Assembly (NCBI GenBank): GCA_016176845.1
Contig: JACOWJ010000001.1
Coordinates: forward strand, 1-33,022
Reading direction: 5' to 3'
Length of the DNA: 33,022 nucleotides
Source of the DNA: Nitrospinota bacterium
GTDB taxonomy: Bacteria > 2-12-FULL-45-22 > JACOWJ01
The notes under the pieces were generated by a model. That model did not search any database. It was not told the DNA's origin and was given only the letters and a program-made list of their open reading frames with translations. Position numbers and translations under genes: made by a program. The first letter of the stretch is position 1; every line of letters begins with the position of its first letter. Of the stretch, positions 23,643 through 30,008 are shown one piece after another.

Positions 23643-23966
23643 ATGAAGCACGTCAAGGCGATTAACCTCAGGGCCCAGGCCCTCGAGGCGCGGGCCAAAG
23701 GGGAGCTGCCGGACATCTACGCCTTGCAGATGCAGCTTCCCATGAGCTGCTCCACCGTCTTCGATCCCGGGTGGGAGGTCGATGGGATGTTCGGGCTGGC
23801 CGGCCTGTGCCAGCCGATGGAGAACGACCTCTACGGCTGCTCGGCGGATTGCTGGTGGCCGGCTCAGGTGCCCGACGAGCTGGTCAATTACCCAGGTTGG
23901 AGCGACCAATGTTCCGCCGCCGTCCGAGACTGGCAGAAGATCAAGTTCATCCAAGGAGGTCCCTAA
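23643..23966 (+). CDS. qhpC: QHNDH gamma subunit, CTQ precursor peptide
   Basis: This 107-residue protein carries the tryptophylquinone. Every modified residue known from the Paracoccus gamma subunit is present at the same spacing: Cys36-Glu45, Cys56-Asp62 and Cys70-Asp78 for the three thioether cross-links, and Cys66-Trp72 for the CTQ cofactor, in CQPMENDLYGCSADCWWPAQ. The first about 29 residues (MKHVKAINLRAQALEARAKG on) correspond to the leader that in the known system is removed by QhpE after cross-linking and export by QhpF. There is no Sec signal. An extra Cys (90) lies outside the known set. GAGGAG lies before the ATG, and the stop abuts the qhpB ATG. Confidence 0.92.
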   Translation: MKHVKAINLRAQALEARAKGELPDIYALQMQLPMSCSTVFDPGWEVDGMFGLAGLCQPMENDLYGCSADCWWPAQVPDELVNYPGWSDQCSAAVRDWQKIKFIQGGP

Positions 23967-25034
23967 ATGAAAAAGCGCATTTCGACCAGGCTCCTCGGGA
24001 TCGTCCTTGGGGGGGCATGGGCCCTTTTCCTGCCGCTATCCGGGTTGGCGCAGGCGGGCCAGGAATGGATCTACATCACCACCCTTCCTAATAAGATCGT
24101 CGTCCTCGATGGAGAAAAGGACGAGATCGTCCGGGAGATCCCGCTGCGGGGTACCCCTTACTACCTGACCGCGACCCGGGACGGTCGGAAGGTCTTCGTC
24201 ATCACTGGCAGACGGCAATACATCGACATCATCGATGCCGAACAGGGCAAGGTGGTGGATTCCATCACCCTCTCCCAGGAAAAATCCAAGGCCCGATTCT
24301 ACGGGCTGGCGGCAAGCCCCGAGGGGGACAGGCTTTACATCAACGTACTGACTTCCCGGGAGGAGCTGGACGAGCTGGTGGCGGAGCCCCCCTACGTGGC
24401 GATGGTGGACCTCAAGACGAAGAAGGTCGTGGGGACCATCCCCGTCCCCTATGGGATCGGGGCCCTCTTTCCCCTGAGCCAGGGGCCACAGGTCTACGCC
24501 TTCGGCCGCGATCTTTACACCCTCGATCCCGTACAACGGAAGATCGTGAGAACCACCGGCCTGGCTCACCCTCAGATCGGCGGGGAGGGTCCAATGAATG
24601 CCCTGCCGTTCTGGACGCACTACGTGAAGGATGGGCTGTTCAGCTCTCCCTACGTGGAAGGGGGAGACCCGGTGACCCACGCTCCCAAGATCGGCCTCCT
24701 GCTCTTCGATACGGTCAACGGGAAGCTCGACAAGATCGAGCTCGGCCCCCCCATCCCCATCTTCTCGGCGGTGGTCTCCCCGGATCGCCAGACCGCTTAT
24801 GGGGTCTTCACCCAGCTCACGGTGGTGGACCTGAAGGAGAAGAGGATAACCAAGGCCGTGCCCCTGCAAGCCTCTTACTATACCCTGGATGTAAGCAGTA
24901 ACGGGAAGAAGCTTTACATCTCCGGGGCGGCCCCCGAGGTGGTGGTGATGGACGCTGGCTCCTTCCAGGTACTGAAGACCATCCCTCTTCCGGGGAATAC
25001 CTTTGACCTGCGGGTGATCCCCCGAGAGTTTTAA
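23967..25034 (+). CDS. qhpB: QHNDH beta subunit (seven-bladed propeller)
   Basis: The 355-residue protein has a signal peptide (about 1-31, ending GLAQA) and YVTN-like propeller repeats with units such as VVLDGEKDEIVREIPL, IDIIDAEQGKVVDSITL, VAMVDLKTKKVVGTIPV and VVVMDAGSFQVLKTIPLPGN. In the known enzyme the beta subunit packs against the gamma subunit and helps form the active site. It starts with the base after the qhpC stop, with GGAGGT inside qhpC. The downstream gap of about 400 bp ends the qhpADCB block. Confidence 0.9.
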   Translation: MKKRISTRLLGIVLGGAWALFLPLSGLAQAGQEWIYITTLPNKIVVLDGEKDEIVREIPLRGTPYYLTATRDGRKVFVITGRRQYIDIIDAEQGKVVDSITLSQEKSKARFYGLAASPEGDRLYINVLTSREELDELVAEPPYVAMVDLKTKKVVGTIPVPYGIGALFPLSQGPQVYAFGRDLYTLDPVQRKIVRTTGLAHPQIGGEGPMNALPFWTHYVKDGLFSSPYVEGGDPVTHAPKIGLLLFDTVNGKLDKIELGPPIPIFSAVVSPDRQTAYGVFTQLTVVDLKEKRITKAVPLQASYYTLDVSSNGKKLYISGAAPEVVVMDAGSFQVLKTIPLPGNTFDLRVIPREF

Positions 25035-25108
25035 CTATTAACCAGCTTCATACTCAAAGTGGTTGAATGTGGAGCATTTGGGATCATGAGCGGAGGTGAG
25101 TCGGGGTA

Positions 25109-25417
25109 ATGATAGTACGAGGTGTCCTCTTAGCGGTGCTAAGAGTGCTATTCTGGGGGATCTACTGGTATCACGGGTATGTCTTTTGGAGCCGTCTCCT
25201 AAAAGACATACTTCACTGCCTGTTAGTACGATGTGGCAGGGTTATCGGTAGGTTCCAGAACAAAGCAAGAAGCATACTCAAAGCCCACTTCCTTGACACC
25301 CGGAGTTGTAGTGGTTTTGAGGGATGCTTCCGATCGGGTGAGACTGTCCACCCTGGGCCCGAGATACTTATAAATAAGTCAATCCGGGAGCGAATGACCC
25401 TATTTGTACCACATTGA
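25109..25417 (+). CDS. Hypothetical small protein between qhpB and the acyl-CoA dehydrogenases
   Basis: I do not recognise this 102-residue frame. Its first 26 residues (VLLAVLRVLFWGIYWYHGYV) are hydrophobic and could form one membrane segment; the remainder is basic with several Cys. GGAGGTGA lies nine bases before the ATG. The composition of 25035-25437 is less GC-rich than the qhp genes, and the word CATACTCAAAG occurs at both 25052 and 25271. It may be degenerate DNA at a join between two blocks and not a gene. Confidence 0.3.
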   Translation: MIVRGVLLAVLRVLFWGIYWYHGYVFWSRLLKDILHCLLVRCGRVIGRFQNKARSILKAHFLDTRSCSGFEGCFRSGETVHPGPEILINKSIRERMTLFVPH

Positions 25418-25437
25418 GTGCAAAGAAAGGAACAGAT

Positions 25438-26622
25438 ATGGATTTCCGATTGACCCCAGCGCAACAGGCCCTGAAAGAGGAGTTCGAAGCGTTCTTCCAA
25501 GAGGAGGCCCAAAGGGCCCCCGAGGGATGGATCGGAGGGATGTTTGGCATCTTTGAGAGCGAGGCAAATTGGGCTTACCACCGCTCCGTGGCCGACAGGT
25601 TGTCCAAGAAAGGCTGGCTCTCCCTGCCATGGCCCAAAAAGTACGGGGGGCAGGAACATAGCTACATCGAGCAGCTGATTTTCAATGAGGTGCGGGGATA
25701 TTATCGGGTCCCGGGGGTCGATCTGTGGGGTCCTCAGATTGTCGCTCCCAGTATCTTGGAACATGGGAGCGAGGAGCTGAAACAGGAATGGCTGCCCCGG
25801 ATCGCCAATGCGGAGATCAACTGGTGTCAGGGGTGGAGCGAGCCCAATTCCGGCTCGGATCTGGCCTCTCTCATGACCCGAGCGGTAGAGGATGGGGATG
25901 ATTTTGTGATCAATGGGCAGAAGATCTGGACGACCGGAGGCCACAAGGCTGACCACATCTTCTTCTTGGCTCGCACCGATCCCAGCGTGCCCAAACATAA
26001 AGGCATCACCTATTTCGTCAGTCCCATTAAAGAGGGCGTCACCGTCAGACCTTTGCTCTTCATGCACGGAAAACATGAGTATAACGAGGTCTTCTTCGAT
26101 AATTTTAGAGTGCCCAAGACGAATGTCGTGGGGAAAGTCAACCAGGGCTGGTATGTCACCATGGCCGGGATCAATTTCGAGCGGTCCATGATCGGGACGG
26201 TGTCTGAGCTGCAGCGAGATCTGGAGGATCTGGTGGATCTCTGCAAACGGACCCAACGGAATGGGCGATCCCTCTATGAAGATCCCTTGATTCGCCAGAA
26301 GATGGCGCAGTTGGACACCGAGCTCGAGGCAACCCGGCAGTGGGCCTATTATGTCGCATGGGTTCAGAGCAAAAAACAGTCCGCAGCTCCCGAGGCCTCT
26401 GCGGCCAAGTATTTCTCCAGTGAGATGACGGTTCGTTTTGCCAACACCGCCTTGGAGATCCTCGGGCTGTATGGCCCATTGAAGGAAGGATCGAAGTGGG
26501 CGAGCCTTCATGGCAAATTTGAGGATTTGTGCCAGGCCAGCCTGGGCGGAACCGTCGCCGGGGGGACGACGGAGATCCAGAAAAACATTATTGCGTGGAT
26601 GGGGTTAAAATTGCCCAGGTAG
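25438..26622 (+). CDS. Acyl-CoA dehydrogenase, PimC-like large subunit
   Basis: The 394-residue acyl-CoA dehydrogenase has WCQGWSEPNSGSDLASL (FAD/substrate region), GQKIWTTGGHKADH, NQGWYVTMAGINFERS and the C-terminal GGTVAGGTTEIQKNIIA. It resembles the large partner of two-gene acyl-CoA dehydrogenases such as PimC/PimD or the FadE pairs of actinobacteria. The next gene encodes the expected smaller partner, so an alpha-beta heterotetramer is likely. The substrate is unknown. AAAGGAAC precedes the ATG at 25438; a TTG eight codons earlier is also open. Codon use is slightly less GC-rich than in the flanking qhp genes. Confidence 0.82.
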   Translation: MDFRLTPAQQALKEEFEAFFQEEAQRAPEGWIGGMFGIFESEANWAYHRSVADRLSKKGWLSLPWPKKYGGQEHSYIEQLIFNEVRGYYRVPGVDLWGPQIVAPSILEHGSEELKQEWLPRIANAEINWCQGWSEPNSGSDLASLMTRAVEDGDDFVINGQKIWTTGGHKADHIFFLARTDPSVPKHKGITYFVSPIKEGVTVRPLLFMHGKHEYNEVFFDNFRVPKTNVVGKVNQGWYVTMAGINFERSMIGTVSELQRDLEDLVDLCKRTQRNGRSLYEDPLIRQKMAQLDTELEATRQWAYYVAWVQSKKQSAAPEASAAKYFSSEMTVRFANTALEILGLYGPLKEGSKWASLHGKFEDLCQASLGGTVAGGTTEIQKNIIAWMGLKLPR

Positions 26623-26708
26623 AGCGAAATGAGCTCTTTGTCCTTAGCCTTATTTGCGATCATGTCTAAAGATCAAAAGGCCGGAGAGAGAATAAACGGA
26701 GAGGGAAA

Positions 26709-27839
26709 ATGGACCTTGACTTCACCGAGGAGCAAGAGGCTTTAAAAAAGACGGCAAGAGACTTCATGAAGAAGGATTTCCCCAATACATTGGTCAGGGA
26801 GCTCGAAGAGGACCCAACGGGATTTCGGGCCGAGATCTGGGGAAAGATTGCTGAGATGGGCTGGCTCTCTGTCATCATCCCAGAAGAATACGAGGGCATC
26901 GGCGGCAGCCTTATGGACCTGGTCGTCCTTTTCGAGGAGATGGGCCGGGCCTGTTTCATCGCGCCATTCTTCTCCACTGTGATCTGTACATTGCCCATCG
27001 TATCTGCAGGCTCCGAAGCGCAGAAGAAAGAGATCCTACCCAAAATATCCAATGGAGAGCTGGTCCTCAGCCTGGCATTGACGGAACCCAGCGCCACCTA
27101 TGAGGCAGCAGGAATTTCTACGAGTGCCGTAGCGGATCAAGAGGATTATGTCATCAACGGAACCAAATTGTTTATTCACGATGCTCAAGTGGCCCATTAT
27201 TTTCTCTGCGCGACCCGGACCCGTATGGATGGACCTCCGGAAGAGGGGATCACGCTCTTTCTCGTGGATGCCAAGAGCCCCGGAATTAAAATCACGCCGC
27301 TTTTAACCATCTCCGACGATAAACAAAACGAGGTGGTTTTCGAGAAGGTGAGAGTGCCCAAGAAGAATATGCTGGGCCCACTGAATCAGGGTTTCCCCCT
27401 CATCCAACATCTCCTGAAGCATGCGATGATGGCCAAATGCGCTGAGATGGTCGGAGCTGCGGATTGGACGATCGAGAATTGCACCGCCTACGCAAAGGAG
27501 AGGGTGCAGTATGGCAGCCTCATCGGCAGCTATGGAATTATCCAGCATTATCTCGCCGAGATGTGGACCGAGATTGGGATCGCCAAACGGTTTACCTACT
27601 ATGCGGCATGGCGGTTAGACCAAGGGCTCCCTTGCGATAAGGAGGTCTCCATGGCCAAGGCCTTCGTCAGCGAGGTGTACCGGCGTTGGACCCGCATGGG
27701 AGTTCAGATCTTCGGCGGCATCGGGACGACCCGAGAGCATGATATGGGGCTATACTATCGCCGGGCCAGGCAGGCCGCTCTCCTGTTTGGGGATCCGGAC
27801 ACCCTGCGGGAGAAGGTGGCGCAAGAGATGGGGCGTTAA
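26709..27839 (+). CDS. Acyl-CoA dehydrogenase, PimD-like small subunit
   Basis: The 376-residue partner of the preceding gene starts MDLDFTEEQEALKKTARDFM, with LALTEPSATYEAAGI, VRVPKKNMLGPLNQGF, AKERVQYGSLIGSYGIIQH and MGVQIFGGIGTTREHDMGLY. The FGGIGTTREH region is the adenine/FAD dimer contact of this family. It lies 86 bp after its partner and 24-33 bp before the UbiV-like gene, so it is read on the same transcript. Why a fatty or dicarboxylic acyl-CoA dehydrogenase pair sits between the QHNDH structural and maturation genes is unknown; it might oxidise the acid derived from the amine substrate. Confidence 0.82.
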   Translation: MDLDFTEEQEALKKTARDFMKKDFPNTLVRELEEDPTGFRAEIWGKIAEMGWLSVIIPEEYEGIGGSLMDLVVLFEEMGRACFIAPFFSTVICTLPIVSAGSEAQKKEILPKISNGELVLSLALTEPSATYEAAGISTSAVADQEDYVINGTKLFIHDAQVAHYFLCATRTRMDGPPEEGITLFLVDAKSPGIKITPLLTISDDKQNEVVFEKVRVPKKNMLGPLNQGFPLIQHLLKHAMMAKCAEMVGAADWTIENCTAYAKERVQYGSLIGSYGIIQHYLAEMWTEIGIAKRFTYYAAWRLDQGLPCDKEVSMAKAFVSEVYRRWTRMGVQIFGGIGTTREHDMGLYYRRARQAALLFGDPDTLREKVAQEMGR

Positions 27840-27872
27840 ATCCGGTATTTATCTTGTCAAACTGTGCGCTCC

Positions 27873-28835
27873 ATGAGGAATGGAGATCTCGTGGAAGCCA
27901 GAGGGAACCTGGAGGAGAAGGGAGACAACCTGGAATGGGCTTTGTGTCTTTCCCAGGAGGCACCTGAGAGCATTTCCTGGGAGAAATTGAAACGATCCCA
28001 GGTCGAAGAGCAGATCAATCCCGGGAAGCCTCCCTTCTCCTTTCTATGGGACGATGAAGCGCTCCCCACGGCCATTTGCTTCTCTCGGCTCTACCTGGGA
28101 GACGAATTCTGTCAGCACCTGATTCCTTCCCAGGCCCAGGTCGATCGTGCCCTCCAGTTCGCTCAAGCCGAAGGGCTGGCCCTCTCTCTGGTCACCCCGT
28201 ACGTGACCGATGAGGGGATCGATCGGCTGAGGGCGCTCTTTTCTTATTTGGCCCTCCACTGCCCCGACGCCGAGGTGATCGTGAGCGACTGGGGAACGCT
28301 CCGGCTGCTGCGGAGGGAATACCCCTCGTTGGTCCCCGTGCTCGGCCGCATCCTGTGCAAGATGACACGCGATCTCTCCCTCGCTCCCCCAGAGAGGCGC
28401 CCGGCCGTGCCGCCCGCGGCCTCGAGGGCCCTCCGGCGCCCGGCCTTGAGCCTTCCTCTCTACCAGCGCTTCCTGGCAGGGCTCGGCATCCAAAGGGCCG
28501 AGCTCGACCTCCCGCCCCAGGGGCTAGACATGACAGGCATAGGGCTTAAGGTCTCCCTCCATCTGCCTTACGGCTACGTGACTACGGGGAGGGCCTGTCC
28601 GATCGGCTCCCTGGATCGGCCCAAGAGAGAGAAATTTCGCCCCATGGACCATTGCCCGGGCCCCTGTCAGCAGGTTGCAGTTGAACTTCTCCCCTCTGCG
28701 TCAGTCAGGCTATTCTATCGCGGAAATACCGTATTCTATCGGTACAGTCAGGAGATGGTGCGGGAGGCATTGGCGCTGGCCAGAGCGGAAAAGGTGAATC
28801 GGGTCGTCCTTCATCCCTCCCCAGAGCCAAAATAG
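27873..28835 (+). CDS. U32-family protein, UbiV-like (4 Cys Fe-S type)
   Basis: The first about 65 residues are not conserved; the rest (from AICFSRLYLGDEFCQ) fits the U32 fold as in UbiV. Counting from a GTG at 27864, four cysteines sit at 83, 245, 264 and 268 (DEFC, GRACPIG, HCPGPC). The spacing resembles the four [4Fe-4S] ligands of E. coli UbiV (39, 180, 193, 197), including the final C-x3-C. The end has LFYRGNTVFYRYS. Characterised UbiU/UbiV, TrhP and RlhA are O2-independent hydroxylation proteins. The gene lies just after the acyl-CoA dehydrogenase pair and before a UbiU-like gene. I use the ATG at 27873. Its job in the qhp locus is inferred. Confidence 0.7.
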   Translation: MRNGDLVEARGNLEEKGDNLEWALCLSQEAPESISWEKLKRSQVEEQINPGKPPFSFLWDDEALPTAICFSRLYLGDEFCQHLIPSQAQVDRALQFAQAEGLALSLVTPYVTDEGIDRLRALFSYLALHCPDAEVIVSDWGTLRLLRREYPSLVPVLGRILCKMTRDLSLAPPERRPAVPPAASRALRRPALSLPLYQRFLAGLGIQRAELDLPPQGLDMTGIGLKVSLHLPYGYVTTGRACPIGSLDRPKREKFRPMDHCPGPCQQVAVELLPSASVRLFYRGNTVFYRYSQEMVREALALARAEKVNRVVLHPSPEPK

Positions 28836-28844
28836 GGGCGCCCT

Positions 28845-28876
28845 CCTCCTCAAGGGGGAAAGGAAGGGATGGGGGT
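28845..28876. repeat. REP-like CCTCAAGGGGG word
   Basis: CCTCCTCCTCAAGGGGGAAA followed by GGAAGGGATGGGGGTA resembles the dispersed element seen again at 32731-32765 (ACTTGGGGGAGAGGGCTGGG). It lies just after the UbiV-like gene. Confidence 0.5.
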
Positions 28877-28902
28877 AGGTCCGCAGACTTTTCGGATAAA
28901 CT

Positions 28903-29013
28903 TTAAGGAATGGTGACCGAATAACTTTCCCATGGTCGAATGGGATAATAGGTTTTAAGTTTTAGGTTTTAGGTTTTAGGGCTTAAAACTTAAAACCTAA
29001 AACCTAAAACTTT
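28903..29013. repeat. Family B MITE-like element, copy 4, right end missing
   Basis: The left end TTAAGGAATGGTGACCGAAT continues AACTTTCCCATGGTCGAATG, as in copies 1 and 2, and the central palindrome of GGTTTTAAGTTTTAGG words is complete. The right terminal part (ATTTAGTCCACGATCC) is absent. The element runs straight into the coding sequence of the UbiU-like gene at GCCGACGAG. It therefore marks a deletion join. Confidence 0.75.
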
Positions 29014-29991
29014 GCCGACGAGTTTTACTGCGGATGGATCCCCGCGGAATGGATATCCAAATACGGCGCCGCTTTCTGGTTAAACCGGAGGGACCCTCGT
29101 CGTGGGAACCTCCTGACCATTCAATCCCTGGCGGAGATTACCCGAAGAGCGCGGTTTTATGACATCCCGGTCTTCCTGACGGTGAACGCCCCCTACTATG
29201 CCCCGGAACAGCATCCCGACCTGATCGGCCTGGTGGAGCGGGCGATTGATCTCGGAGTGAGCGGCTTCATTGTGGCGGATGTGGGGCTGCTGCTCGCCCT
29301 GCAGGATCACGGGATGGAAGCAACCCTGCACCTGAGCAGCGTCGGGAGTTGCCTGAACGGGGAGGCGCTTGGGTTTTACCGCGAGCTGGGAGTCCAGCGG
29401 GTCATCCTGCCCCGAAGCTTGAGCCTGAAGGAGATTGCGGGAATCGCTGCTTCCAGGAAGTCCATCGGAGATGTGGAGCTGGAGGCCTTCGCCTTGAACG
29501 ATGGCTGTGCCTTCGAGGAAGGGCTCTGCCAGACCAGCCACGCCCATGGCGGGGCGTTCTGCCAGAGGGACTGGAAATACCGCTTCTTTTTCTCTCAAGA
29601 TGGAACGGAGCTGCCGGCCGATGCGATCGGGCCGCTGGAAGAACACCGGCAGGACCTTCGGGAATGGATCTGGTACCTGGGCGGCTGTGGCCCCTCCCTC
29701 TCCCCGCGCGGGATTCCCAATGGCCCCTGCGGGCTCTGCGCCGTCCCGGACCTGAAGGGTATGGGAATCGATGTCCTGAAGATCGCGGGACGCCAGGCAT
29801 CTCCCTTAAGGAAGCTGGCCAGTCTCCAACTGCTCCGGGCCATCGTGGAGCTAACCCTGCAGGGCAGAGGGAAAAGAGAGATCCGGGTGGCAGCCCGGCG
29901 CTTTCGGGACACCAAGGAGCTTTGCCAATCGGGCTACATGTGTTATTATCTGGAACAGGAAGGAAAGCCTCAAATCGCTCCAAGCTCGTAA
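29008..29991 (+). CDS. U32-family protein, UbiU-like, 5' end lost
   Basis: The frame opens after a stop inside the family B element and reads ADEFYCGWIPAEWISKYGAA, the usual U32 start minus its first about 20 residues. Later come ATLHLSSVGSCLNG, LGVQRVILPRSLSLKEIAGI, the Cys block NDGCAFEEGLCQ with GGAFCQRDWKYR, and CGLCAVPDL before DVLKIAGRQ. C-x6-C, then a Cys before xWKY, then a Cys before the KIxGR strand match the [4Fe-4S] ligands of UbiU in order. The only ATG/GTG/TTG start is a GTG at 29182, which would drop about 58 conserved residues. It may be a pseudogene, use a rare start, or be a mis-assembly. It ends 17 bp before the ABC exporter gene. Confidence 0.7.
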   Translation, partial: NFADEFYCGWIPAEWISKYGAAFWLNRRDPRRGNLLTIQSLAEITRRARFYDIPVFLTVNAPYYAPEQHPDLIGLVERAIDLGVSGFIVADVGLLLALQDHGMEATLHLSSVGSCLNGEALGFYRELGVQRVILPRSLSLKEIAGIAASRKSIGDVELEAFALNDGCAFEEGLCQTSHAHGGAFCQRDWKYRFFFSQDGTELPADAIGPLEEHRQDLREWIWYLGGCGPSLSPRGIPNGPCGLCAVPDLKGMGIDVLKIAGRQASPLRKLASLQLLRAIVELTLQGRGKREIRVAARRFRDTKELCQSGYMCYYLEQEGKPQIAPSS

Positions 29992-30008
29992 CTCAAAACT
30001 GACCGATC

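Noticed and set aside
25035-25437. Possible group II intron or riboswitch between qhpB and the acyl-CoA dehydrogenases
   Set aside because: The stretch has short inverted words and a repeated CATACTCAAAG, but I could not find a domain V-like hairpin or a known aptamer pattern.
27873-29991. U32 pair as ordinary ubiquinone hydroxylation proteins or collagenase-like peptidases
   Set aside because: No UbiT or other quinone gene is nearby, the proteins are divergent, and they are packed with the QhpF/QhpE-like genes. I keep this as the main alternative but not the preferred reading.
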